From contig JAUIBR010000018.1 of the NCBI GenBank assembly GCA_030427705.1, positions 62,001 through 126,000 of the forward strand: a stretch of DNA of 64,000 bases, read 5' to 3'. Under the pieces are notes generated by a model. The model ran no database searches and was not told the origin of the DNA. It worked only from the letters and a program-made list of their open reading frames with translations. Source of the stretch: a bacterium (lineage in GTDB: Bacteria; Myxococcota_A; Bradymonadia; Bradymonadales; Bradymonadaceae). How positions within the stretch are numbered: the first letter of the stretch is position 1; every line of letters starts with the position of its first letter. Made by a program: the position numbers and the translations under genes. Positions 1 to 8,375 of the stretch are shown here, in pieces.

Positions 1-2038
1 CGCGTCCCCAGCACCACACGGAGCCATCTTGTTTGAGCCCGCAGGCATGTTCGGCCGATGCTGATAACTGCCTCCAGTCGGTTGCATCACGAGCTGTCGT
101 GTCGGTTCCAGGGACGATCCCAGAGCCAACCATAGGGTCGTTCTGATTCACGGGACCGACGATGCAGTCGATCTGCCCCGCGCTGGTTAGGCCGCAGCTG
201 GTGAGGCGTCCCGTGACCGAATACCAAGGTTGGTCCCAGTCAGCGATTTCGGTGATTTCGTTCCACTGCGCCACGCCAGGTTGGTCGCAGTACAACGCGC
301 CGCCCGAAGTTCTGCCGCATGCCGTGTCGTCGTGCATGTAGATCGCCGTGTAGGTTTGGTTGGTCCCGACTTGATTGAAGCCTACACCGTCAGGCCTGCC
401 GCAGAACACGGCTCCGTCTTGGCGAAGAGCACAATACGCACCGCCGTGTATCGATCTTAACTCGGTAAACGGTCCCGCAACGGCCTCGGCTGGCGCCTCG
501 TCATCAGTCCAGCACACAAAGTTTCCACCTTGGAGACCGCAGGCTTCGTTGTAGGCGTCGATTCCGACGGCGGTCCAGTCCGTTTCGGTGCCGACCTGCG
601 TCCACAAGGTCCGTCCGCGCCACTGGCAATACAGCGCTCCACTGAGCCCAATTCCGCAGATGAGGCCAGCATTGGAAACGACGTAGGAGAGGCCCTCGGG
701 AGCTGCAGTTTGCGGAGTTGGAACCTGTGAAAAACGTCCGGTTCCGTCAGGGACCAAACCCCAGCAGACCGGGTTGTCGTTTTGGTCGATTGCGCAGGTT
801 GTGCGCCAGTTTGCGGTGATCGATTTGAACGGTCCGTCCGAGACTTTTGCGGGCACCCAGCGACGGGCGGAGGTTGGAAGCCCGGCCTGACCATGTGAGT
901 TCACGCCGATGCAGTGCGGCCTTCCGAGGCCATCAAGCGCGCAGATAACCGACCCGCCAAGGTCGATATCCGCCCAGATTAAGTCGTCGGAGAACGTCTC
1001 CCACGCTCGGTAGTTCGCACCCGCAAAGAACCCTTGTGAGCACCGCAACGCGTATGTGTCGTCGACACCGCAGAATCCAGCGCCAAAGACCATGATTCGA
1101 TGCCATGAGGTGTCGGGTTGCACGATCGTCGGAACTGTTTCTTGGACGCCCGAGATGAAAGACGCACCTGAGCCCCAGCACCATGCTTTGTCGTCCATGT
1201 CGAGCGCGCACGCAGTGGCCGAACTTACGGTCAGCGCTTTGTACGTTCCGGGCATCAAGGCTGCGTTGTCAGGATCTCGTTGGTTCGGCGGGTCGGGCCA
1301 AAACTGTGCGTTGTTTGAGCCCCAGCAATGGACCTGATTGCTGGTGTCCAACCCACAAACCACCTGTGTTCCGATGTCGACCTCAAGCCATGTTCCGGCC
1401 ACCTGAGTCGAGTTGCCTAAGACGTCCCAGCAGACCATCGATTGGTCAGCCTTGATTGCGCAGATGCCGATATTTCCTTGCGAACTCGCCGCCACCTTCG
1501 ACCAGTCTGAATCGGTTCCAACGCGGGTCGGAACCTGCAGGTCGCCGCCTTCGACGATCCCGCGCGCATCGCCCCAGCACCAAAGCTCCCCGTCCATAGT
1601 CACGCCGCAGAATCCCAAGCTGAACGCGTCGATATCCTGCCATTTCTTATCTGGTCCAATCGCGGTCTGGCCCAGGAGTAGCTGCGCGCCGTCCCTCCAT
1701 AGGCGGTCTCGGAGGTGACCCCAGCAGGTCAGTGTTCCTTCGCAATCTGTCGCGCATGTCAGCTCTCCACCGGCGGCGATTTCGCCGTATTGGCAAAGCG
1801 ACGGGTCGGGGATCACGACGTTGTTGCTGTTGTTCGAGTTGTTGCTGTTATTCGAGTTGTTGCTGTTGTTTGCGTTGTTTGCGTTGTTCGAATTGTTGGC
1901 GTTGTTTGTGTTGTTCGCGTTGTTGATATTGTTTGCGTTGTTGACGTTGTTCTTGTTGTTGGTCGACCCGGTCGAGTCATCTCCACAGGCCACAAGAAAC
2001 AACGAAATCGCAGCAATGGCTGCCCATCCCGATTTCAT
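1..2038 (-). CDS. RCC1-repeat lipoprotein, 3'-truncated by the window edge
   Basis: The reading frame is open from the ATG at 2036-2038 to base 1, so at least 679 residues are visible and the C-terminus lies outside. The N-terminus is a lipoprotein signal (MKSGWAAIAAISLFLVAC). About 15 Asn-Asn-X tripeptides follow. The rest is a run of RCC1-like blades with the recurrent pattern C(A/G)(I/L)...(V/L)(W/Y)CWG, for example near residues 90-110 and at the last visible codons (GSVWCWGR). RCC1-type repeats form beta-propellers, in predatory bacteria usually on exported proteins of unknown ligand. I infer an outer-membrane or cell-surface lipoprotein. The closest relative in the window is the C-terminal half of the gene at 23678-27700. 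It is divergent from the beta-helix lipoprotein at 2183. Confidence 0.85.
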   Translation of the reverse strand, partial: MKSGWAAIAAISLFLVACGDDSTGSTNNKNNVNNANNINNANNTNNANNSNNANNANNSNNSNNSNNSNNSNNVVIPDPSLCQYGEIAAGGELTCATDCEGTLTCWGHLRDRLWRDGAQLLLGQTAIGPDKKWQDIDAFSLGFCGVTMDGELWCWGDARGIVEGGDLQVPTRVGTDSDWSKVAASSQGNIGICAIKADQSMVCWDVLGNSTQVAGTWLEVDIGTQVVCGLDTSNQVHCWGSNNAQFWPDPPNQRDPDNAALMPGTYKALTVSSATACALDMDDKAWCWGSGASFISGVQETVPTIVQPDTSWHRIMVFGAGFCGVDDTYALRCSQGFFAGANYRAWETFSDDLIWADIDLGGSVICALDGLGRPHCIGVNSHGQAGLPTSARRWVPAKVSDGPFKSITANWRTTCAIDQNDNPVCWGLVPDGTGRFSQVPTPQTAAPEGLSYVVSNAGLICGIGLSGALYCQWRGRTLWTQVGTETDWTAVGIDAYNEACGLQGGNFVCWTDDEAPAEAVAGPFTELRSIHGGAYCALRQDGAVFCGRPDGVGFNQVGTNQTYTAIYMHDDTACGRTSGGALYCDQPGVAQWNEITEIADWDQPWYSVTGRLTSCGLTSAGQIDCIVGPVNQNDPMVGSGIVPGTDTTARDATDWRQLSASAEHACGLKQDGSVWCWGR

Positions 2039-2128
2039 CCGAACTCCAGGTTACTGTTTGTCGCTAGTGTACTGGTTTCTGGGACGGACTCGAAGCGTTC
2101 ATATTCATGCGTAGGACCATGAACCGTT

Positions 2129-2157
2129 TTGTGAAGGCAACTTACGGCTGCTATCCT
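2129..2157 (+). promoter_or_regulatory. sigma70-like promoter of the beta-helix lipoprotein
   Basis: TTGTGA (2129-2134), a 17-base spacer and TATCCT (2152-2157). The ATG of the downstream gene is 25 bases beyond, with a GGAG ribosome-binding site at about 2172. This is a pattern match only. Confidence 0.4.
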
Positions 2158-2182
2158 TGCTCAAACGAACTCGGGAGATGGG

Positions 2183-3304
2183 ATGCGACGATTCATTTGG
2201 ATAGCGATGGTTTGTGGCGTAATTGGGTGTGGAAGCGATGACGAGACCGGCAACAACGCGAACAACGCGAACAACGTCAACAACGCCAATAACGTTAACA
2301 ACGCCAACAACGCCAACAACGTCAATAACGCGAACAATTCGAACAACGCCAACAACGCGAACAATGGCTCAGATATGGGTTCCGACATGGACGAATCGGA
2401 TGCAGGAATGGACATGACTATTCCGCCGATTGGAGGCAGTTATCCAGGCGTTCCAGCCTATCCGCATCGCGACAATCTTCCCACGTTGGATGCAACACCG
2501 GACATCACGAACTGCCCGTCCAACGGCATGACCGTTAACGGAACACCGGAAGACTGGCAGGTGATCACGGTCACGCAGGACTCCCGGTGCGAGATTTCGG
2601 GCAGCTACTACGTGGTTCAAAACTCGACGCTGACGCACCGTCTCAACGTACGCGGCGGTCCCTATGCCATTCGAAACAACGATATCGACGCCCCTGGAGT
2701 GGGCGGTGCAGTCAATCCGGGTGGCACCGAGATTCTGATCGAAGGCAATATGATTTACGACAATGGCGTCATCCCTTCGAGCGATGACCACCATGGTATC
2801 AACGTCGCCGGAAACACGGACGGTCTCTGGATCTTGGCAAACACAATCTACGAAAACTCCGGTGATTCAATCCAGTTCTGCCACGGCTGCGTCGGAGGTG
2901 AGCACGACGGTCCTGCCAACGTCTACATCGCCGGCAATATCATGCACGACGATGAAGAGAACGCCATCGACCTCAAGGAGTTCTTGGGCCCCGTCGTTGT
3001 GGTCTGCAACGAGATGTACGGCTACGAATCCGGGCAGTTCTCAGGCAACGGCGAGGCGGTCCGAATCAACGATGAAGGCCAGCAGGGTGAGGTCTGGTTC
3101 GCGCACAATGATTATCATGACAACCAGGTCGATGCGGCTCCGTACCGCAGTGATGCCGAAGGGTACTTCTTGGACGAGAACGCCACGAATGTGAACAACG
3201 ACAACAGCAATACCGTCTTCGCGAACGGCGCCGACGCTCAGCAGTACTACGACCTCTACATGACCCGATATGGCCAGGACCTATCCGGCGCCTGCCCGCA
3301 GTAA
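2183..3304 (+). CDS. Asn-linker lipoprotein with right-handed beta-helix domain
   Basis: 373 residues. Lipoprotein signal with lipobox VIGC (Cys about 16), then about 14 Asn-Asn-X units (residues 23-62), then a secreted domain. From about residue 110 the sequence has regular ~25-residue rungs. Each has a short strand and an Asn/Gly turn: YAIRNNDIDAPG, ILIEGNMIYDNG, LWILANTIYENSG, VYIAGNIMHDD, VVVCNEMYG and VWFAHNDYHDN. This is the signature of parallel beta-helix (pectate-lyase-like, NosD/PbH1) folds. Such folds often bind or cleave polysaccharide, but no catalytic set could be assigned. Paired Cys near residues 115/135 and 233/236 suggest disulphides. The stop codon abuts an R1 repeat block. 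Confidence 0.8.
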   Translation: MRRFIWIAMVCGVIGCGSDDETGNNANNANNVNNANNVNNANNANNVNNANNSNNANNANNGSDMGSDMDESDAGMDMTIPPIGGSYPGVPAYPHRDNLPTLDATPDITNCPSNGMTVNGTPEDWQVITVTQDSRCEISGSYYVVQNSTLTHRLNVRGGPYAIRNNDIDAPGVGGAVNPGGTEILIEGNMIYDNGVIPSSDDHHGINVAGNTDGLWILANTIYENSGDSIQFCHGCVGGEHDGPANVYIAGNIMHDDEENAIDLKEFLGPVVVVCNEMYGYESGQFSGNGEAVRINDEGQQGEVWFAHNDYHDNQVDAAPYRSDAEGYFLDENATNVNNDNSNTVFANGADAQQYYDLYMTRYGQDLSGACPQ

Positions 3305-3368
3305 CAAGAACCGGGAGTCCTCGATCTGCCCAATTGGTGCGGTCCATCAAGAACCGGGAGTCCTCGAT
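3305..3368. repeat. R1 repeat block, two copies
   Basis: Two direct copies of CAAGAACCGGGAGTCCTCGA(T), at 3305-3325 and 3348-3368, separated by a 22-base spacer. The same 64-base unit recurs at 6123-6185. The first copy starts directly after the TAA of the beta-helix gene. The second encodes the last residues and stop of the convergent gene. Confidence 0.9.
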
Positions 3369-4433
3369 GTATTGGTGTGGCGCCGGCGAAAGAGGGTGAA
3401 GCCCAAGCCGAACAGGATGATGAGAACGGGGGAGTTGCGGCCTGTGGTTGTGGAACAACCTTCTTCGCTTGTTGAGGAGGTAGGGTCTTCAGTCGTTGGA
3501 TCGGTCGCCCCACCGTCGTCATTGTCGCTATTCGCATCGTTTCCCGTGCCAAGGCACCCGAGTTGCTCACTGTTGTCGATGACCGGGTTATCGGTGGCTG
3601 GAAACTCTGAGATTTCAAAGCACCGCTCCTCGTCGCTTTGAACGGGGCCATTCTTGTCATCCAGATGCAGAGTCACGCAGATTGGGGCGGAGGTCTCTGA
3701 TGGGTCGCCAAGTACTGCGACCGGCACTCGGGAAGGAAAATACTGTGTGCTGGTGTGGTCCCCATGGACAACCTCAGCGCGGATTACGTGGTCGACCAAG
3801 AAAGGCTGCGCAGGTGCTTGAAGCGCGGGGTGGTCGTTTGTGAATGCCTTTACACACGTTTGGCACTCGTTGTACCCACACTCCTCATCCAGGCAACTTT
3901 CTCCCGGGCCGGGGCGCCAGGTAATGCAGCAAAACTGTTCATCACTGTCCTTGACGACACGTCCTGGCTGAAGGGTGGGCATCTCAAAGACGAGCTCCGC
4001 GCTCGGGTCCACCCGAATTGTGCCAGAGTCCCAAGTTCCTTCGATCGTATGAACGCCAGCAAGAACGGGGCTTTCCGGACGCCAAACCGCTTGAGTCTCA
4101 CCCTCAGTGGAGGGTTCCAGGTACTCCCCGAAACTAGTTGGTCCGAGTGCAATCAAGGGACCAGTCGTTAAGAAATCGTAGGGGTTGAATGGCTCGTTTG
4201 GGTCGGCGTCATCAAGCGAAATTGGGATGGTCCGCAGCTCCTCAGCCAGATCATCATATCTTAGGAAGATCTGCGCATAGATGGTCCCGTCCCTGCTGAC
4301 CGCAAGGCCATCTTCCTCAGTGGGTAGGTTGGTGAATGAGTGCTCGAAAGCTGGAGAGCACGCAAATGCGGGGGGTAACTACGAGCGTAGCCATCAACAC
4401 GCAAACCGCAATCAATGGTCCGATTAAGTTCAT
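3347..4433 (-). pseudogene. Secreted MYXO-CTERM-like protein, frameshifted in a C6 tract
   Basis: The natural start is the ATG at 4431-4433. It begins a signal peptide (MNLIGPLIAVCVLMATLVVTP) that runs out of frame at a run of six G on the plus strand (4370-4375). With five bases the frame would read VVTPAFACSPAF, giving an AFA signal-peptidase site, and would join the ~345-codon open frame that ends at 3347. The mature part is Cys-rich. It ends in an acidic Asp/Thr/Ser linker and a tail GCSTTTGRNSPVLIILFGLG-FTLFRRR, which matches MYXO-CTERM sorting signals. The last residues (SRTPGS) and the TGA come from an R1 repeat. The layout resembles the genes at 42237 and 43325. It could be a real inactivation, phase variation or an assembly error. 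Confidence 0.75.
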
Positions 4434-4731
4434 TTCTGTAGTCCTGTGAGTATTCGTCATACTAGCAATGGCGACAGAAAACGTCACCTCGCCGAACGGC
4501 ACAGGATCGGCGCATATGCGTAACGTCTCATCACATATGGCTGTGCTTGACCAATCTCAGGGCAGGCATAAACATCAACGCGGGCGCAAAGCAGCAGGAC
4601 GCCGAAAAGGTTGATGCTGAGGTCTGTTTGTTCCCTGCGCGGGGTGATGGACCAACGCGCTACCCGCATATCGGTAAGGTCAGCATCGCGTGATATTCGG
4701 AACTCGTAGACTTTCGTCAAAGGCCAACTCA
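4434..4731. other. Non-coding interval between divergent genes
   Basis: 298 bases between the start of the frameshifted MYXO-CTERM-like gene and the next gene on the plus strand. It presumably carries both promoters. I see no convincing -35/-10 pair. A 92-codon minus-strand frame across it has no protein-like features and is not called. Confidence 0.4.
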
Positions 4732-6057
4732 ATGAAACTAATGATCTTCGTGCTCGCAACAATCACGCTGACAAGTTCAGTTGCATGGACGCAACCTGTA
4801 GATGAGGTCATTGGCAACTCCGAGTATCTGATCTTGTTCCCGGATTTGCGAGAGTCCGTGGTGCCAGACGTTGTTGATATCGGGGCTCGCGTAACCTACG
4901 ACGCGATTTCCGGAGGAGGCGGAACTGGTGGCGGCGGCATCATCCAGTACGACGTCGTGGCGGTAGGCAACACGATGGTGCTGAATCAGGTGAACTACTC
5001 GAACCTTGGGGCGGGTTTGGCGCCGTTGGGACAGACTCCAGCGTTTGGAATTGCTGGAGTTGGTCCGGTCTGGGTCCATCCAATGGTCCTTGATGACGCT
5101 GAGTCCGTTGCTGGTGAGGGCCTAACCGTTACGCGACTCACCAAAGACGTTGCGGGGAGCCAACGCGAAGTCGTACGGTTTGAAACGACGACACTAAATG
5201 GCAGTAGAATCGTAGACGAGTTCAGCACCGAGAGCGGGCTGATGGTTTTCAGTAGCGAGGGTACGACCAGTGCTGGCTCGCAGATGCTCTTGCGCTCGGC
5301 GCGTCGGATTCGGACGCCGTGGATCCCAGACAAGGCACCCAACTGGGCTCGCCCGGGTGCGCAACTTGTGTACGCGGGAACAAAGACGACGCTGATTGCC
5401 AATGGAAACCCTGTTGACCAAGTCGTCGAGGTACAGGTCGATGTCACCAACGCGAGCCGGGATTGGACCACGTTTGAATCCGCAACTTCCATCGGCGGTA
5501 TCGCAGCCGGAGTTGCCCCGAGCGTCACTGGCGTCGGGCAATTGACCGGCGGGTTCTGGCTACCGAAAAGCGCGCTCGAAGTGCAGATTCCGACCGAGCC
5601 GACGGTCATCGACACGGACCCAGACACCGGAGCGCTACTTTCGATCGTGGGCGACGCGACGACGATTTCGCTGCAGCAAGAGCTGCCCGGTGCGGTTGTG
5701 ACGTCCACGTACAGCCGCGAATTGGGCGTGTTGATAGGTCAACGAGTGATTACGGCTGGCCCCGCGGCGAACGAAGATACTCAGATCCAACTGACGGGTG
5801 GCAGTGATTTAGCCACGCTAAATGAAGAGCCTGAGTTGCCGTTCAACAACGTCAACCTGAACAGCACCAACGTAAACGCAAACAATACGAATCCCCAGAA
5901 CAACGGTGATCCACAGAATCCGGGTGATGCTGGGGGTTCGAAGGGTAAATCTGATGGCGGTTGTGCCACAACGCGGTCGTTGGTTCCTGCCGACGGATGG
6001 TTTTTGTTCCTTATCGCCTTCGTTGCTTATCGCAAGCGCGAGCGGTTGACTGTGTAG
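4732..6057 (+). CDS. Secreted protein with Asn-rich linker and MYXO-CTERM-like anchor
   Basis: 441 residues from the ATG at 4732, preceded by AAAGG. An upstream in-frame ATG at 4690 would place 14 charged residues before the signal peptide, so it was rejected. The signal peptide is MKLMIFVLATITLTSSVAWT, with cleavage probably near AWTQ. The body (about 20-375) is Gly/Val/Thr-rich and likely beta-structured, and I do not recognise a family. Residues ~378-405 form an Asn-rich linker (FNNVNLNSTNVNANNTNPQN). It is followed by GGCATT, a hydrophobic helix and RKRER, the layout of MYXO-CTERM tails cleaved by myxosortases. It is unusual in carrying the Asn linker at the C-terminal anchor instead of after a lipobox. 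Confidence 0.75.
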   Translation: MKLMIFVLATITLTSSVAWTQPVDEVIGNSEYLILFPDLRESVVPDVVDIGARVTYDAISGGGGTGGGGIIQYDVVAVGNTMVLNQVNYSNLGAGLAPLGQTPAFGIAGVGPVWVHPMVLDDAESVAGEGLTVTRLTKDVAGSQREVVRFETTTLNGSRIVDEFSTESGLMVFSSEGTTSAGSQMLLRSARRIRTPWIPDKAPNWARPGAQLVYAGTKTTLIANGNPVDQVVEVQVDVTNASRDWTTFESATSIGGIAAGVAPSVTGVGQLTGGFWLPKSALEVQIPTEPTVIDTDPDTGALLSIVGDATTISLQQELPGAVVTSTYSRELGVLIGQRVITAGPAANEDTQIQLTGGSDLATLNEEPELPFNNVNLNSTNVNANNTNPQNNGDPQNPGDAGGSKGKSDGGCATTRSLVPADGWFLFLIAFVAYRKRERLTV

Positions 6058-6100
6058 GCTCGTTCAGTTTTGGATTGGATTGACTTCGGTGCCGCAGTGA

Positions 6101-6185
6101 CAAGAACCGGGTGCCGCAGTGACAAGAACCGGGAGTCCTCGATCTGCCCAATTGGTGCGGTCCATCAAGAACCGGGAGTCCTTGT
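6101..6185. repeat. R1 repeat block, one partial and two full copies
   Basis: Partial CAAGAACCGGG at 6101-6111, then a full copy at 6123-6143 and a copy with one change (CCTTG) at 6165-6185. The 22-base spacer between the full copies is identical to that at 3326-3347. The first two copies share the flank GCCGCAGTGA. The block lies between convergent genes. Confidence 0.9.
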
Positions 6186-6214
6186 TAGCCGCCAAGAATC
6201 TGGGGGGCTGGAGT

Positions 6215-7666
6215 TCATCTGAGTTTGAAGTCTGGATACAGGGGGATTTTCAGACGGCGCTCGATGCCAGGTGGCAGGACTTGAACTGTCATCAGTTTCT
6301 TCTGCAGGCAGGCTCGCGTATCGGCGCTTACGTTGCCGCCATCAATAGACAGGGACGTGGGCCTTCCGTCAGCATCGAAGGTGACGTCGATGTCCACACG
6401 CTCGGTCCAATCAGGACATGCCTGTTCAGCGCGCATTCCGTTGAACAAAACCTGTCGGACGAGGTGGGCGCCATCCGCACGTCCAACCTCGCTGAGCGCC
6501 CAATTGTGTAGTTTGTGAATGTACTCGGCGAACAGGGCGTCTTGGGTTGACGGTTCACCTTTGAAGCCAGCGATTCGCACATCCTGAGCCTTCAGGTCCG
6601 ACGTGATTCGCGTCAATTTAATTTCTTTCGATTCACCGGCGGCAAGGGTGACGGTGACCGACCATCCGCGAGGTTTGGATTTGTTGCCCAACATAAATGG
6701 AAGGCCCTTGGCTGAAATAATCACCCCCATATGGTCTTGATTGCTGCCGTTTGTGACGCGGACCAGAGCTTGGTGTTTGTTGTCTTCCATGGGTTCGACC
6801 TTGAGGAGCTCAGCGCGCAGTCCGGTCTGCTGCAGCACCTTGTTCCACTGGGCTTCTTCGGTTTTTATCCGCTCGACACGCTCCTTGACGAACTCCGGTG
6901 CGCTCGCCGCGGCCGTCATCGATTTTGCGAATGTGTACGCGTATTCGTAGTCCCGAATGCCAATGAAGTGCTCGACCATCATCACAGATTGTATCCATCC
7001 ATACCGGTCTCTTTCATAGGGCTCCCTTAGGGCCTCAATGAAGATCGGCCCCTCGGGTCCCTGATATCCGTCGAGTTGTCTGGAAAGGGGCTGATTGCGC
7101 CGCAACTCCATGAGTTCATGCGCTTCCTTGTAATACAAGAGGACGTGCCATTGACCATCGACCCGCAAGAATTCATAGCGCAGATTTAGCACGAGCCTGG
7201 GTGCCTCGACTGTTGGCGGAGCTTCCTGTTGGGGTTTCGACATACTGGGCGTCATCCTGGCCATGTCCCCCGTTGGATAGCTGTACTCAACTTCTACAAA
7301 TCCCTTGTTCGAGTTTGAAAGCCCCGACCTCAATACTCGATACGAAGTTGCATTGAAGTACGAACGCCGGTCGATAAACCCTTTTCGAAAGACGTCAAAA
7401 ACGGGCGGTTTTGAGTCACGGTCGGTCGCTGCGCCGAACTTCGTGTAGACAGTGATGTCTCGCCCGTCGGATTCGAATCGAGCCTTAAGAAACTCCGCAA
7501 CAAACGCATCGAACTTCGCCTTCTGGTCAGGAGACTCGGTGGCAGTCATCGATTGTTCATCTGGCTTGGGGTCAGATTTCGAAGCTGCGTCAGGAGTGGA
7601 GCAGCCCACGGCGAATAGAACGAGTAGAACAGAAAGCGTATGCAACACGAGACAACACCGAGTCAT
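6215..7666 (-). CDS. Lipoprotein with AgmX/PglI-like C-terminal domain
   Basis: 483 residues from the ATG at 7664-7666. Longer frames upstream overlap the preceding gene and lack a signal. Lipobox LFAVGC at about residue 22. The central region (about 40-250) is mixed alpha/beta with a wall-facing look and no family I recognise. The last ~65 residues have Cys, V.IDVTFDADGRP, Cys (ACLQKKL) and a hydrophobic end. This resembles the TonB-like C-terminal domain called AgmX/PglI in myxobacteria, whose two Cys usually form a disulphide. It starts 23 bases after the stop of the 7690 gene, so the two are probably co-transcribed. Function unknown, likely envelope-associated. Confidence 0.65.
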   Translation of the reverse strand: MTRCCLVLHTLSVLLVLFAVGCSTPDAASKSDPKPDEQSMTATESPDQKAKFDAFVAEFLKARFESDGRDITVYTKFGAATDRDSKPPVFDVFRKGFIDRRSYFNATSYRVLRSGLSNSNKGFVEVEYSYPTGDMARMTPSMSKPQQEAPPTVEAPRLVLNLRYEFLRVDGQWHVLLYYKEAHELMELRRNQPLSRQLDGYQGPEGPIFIEALREPYERDRYGWIQSVMMVEHFIGIRDYEYAYTFAKSMTAAASAPEFVKERVERIKTEEAQWNKVLQQTGLRAELLKVEPMEDNKHQALVRVTNGSNQDHMGVIISAKGLPFMLGNKSKPRGWSVTVTLAAGESKEIKLTRITSDLKAQDVRIAGFKGEPSTQDALFAEYIHKLHNWALSEVGRADGAHLVRQVLFNGMRAEQACPDWTERVDIDVTFDADGRPTSLSIDGGNVSADTRACLQKKLMTVQVLPPGIERRLKIPLYPDFKLR

Positions 7667-7689
7667 GGTCAAGAACTTGGTACCGATTA

Positions 7690-8334
7690 CTAATCGGATT
7701 TCATGAAGATTCCAGACACAAACATGATGAAACCGATGAGGGTCATCAGCGCGCCCATGCCCATTAGAATTAGGGATGTCGTTTCGCCGGTCTCTTCCGA
7801 GTGGGTCTTCCACTCCGAGTAGCTGCCGACGAAGATTTCCTGGGCGTTTAGCTGAAGCGGTTTCTTTTGCCCGATTCCCACGACCATCGTTACCGGGTCA
7901 TCGACTTTGAGTCCGGTGATTCGCACGGAGTCGGTCTCGTGTCGGAACACCTTGTCGCCGCTGGGACTGACGTTACCGATCATGGACACGGATGCGAAGC
8001 CGAGGTCTGAGGACCAGGCTTTAAAGCCGTCTCCGTAGCTTTGCTTGTGGCGCCACGCATACTTCTTGTTGCCCTTGTTATCTTTGTAGCGTTCGTACTC
8101 GTACCGGTTCCCGTAGACGACGCCCTTTTCGTGGGTCTTGTTTTTCGACGAGACCTTCATTGAGACGACATATCGAGAGTCGCCCGTGGTCGCGCTCGAG
8201 AGGTTGGCGCTGCTAAGTTGAGGCGTCGCAAGTGCGTCGGCGGTGAAGCCTTCCATGAGCACGGGTGCAGCGATTGCGCCGATACAGCCGGCAGATCCCA
8301 AAAGGAAGCCTGCGAACATCTGTCCGAGTCTCAT
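7690..8334 (-). CDS. Two-helix membrane protein of unknown function
   Basis: 214 residues from the ATG at 8332-8334. A TTG four codons earlier is part of the Shine-Dalgarno TTGGAGA, so the ATG is preferred. It has an N-terminal hydrophobic segment (about 5-30, ending in APVLMEG), a ~140-residue soluble domain rich in Tyr, Lys and Ser, and a C-terminal helix (about 188-212, LILMGMGALMTLIGFIMFVSG). The topology, with both ends in the membrane and a central VxGIGQKKPL segment, recalls GIDE-type membrane proteins. That comparison is weak. The gene sits between the propeller protein (8376) and the AgmX-like lipoprotein (6215) in one minus-strand run. Confidence 0.65.
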   Translation of the reverse strand: MRLGQMFAGFLLGSAGCIGAIAAPVLMEGFTADALATPQLSSANLSSATTGDSRYVVSMKVSSKNKTHEKGVVYGNRYEYERYKDNKGNKKYAWRHKQSYGDGFKAWSSDLGFASVSMIGNVSPSGDKVFRHETDSVRITGLKVDDPVTMVVGIGQKKPLQLNAQEIFVGSYSEWKTHSEETGETTSLILMGMGALMTLIGFIMFVSGIFMKSD

Positions 8335-8375
8335 CCGCTTCTCCAAAAACCGTTATATGATCATAGTATACCGTC

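Noticed and set aside
4484-4762. 92-codon minus-strand frame upstream of the gene at 4732
   Set aside because: It overlaps the start of a gene with a clear signal peptide and has no ribosome site or recognisable features.
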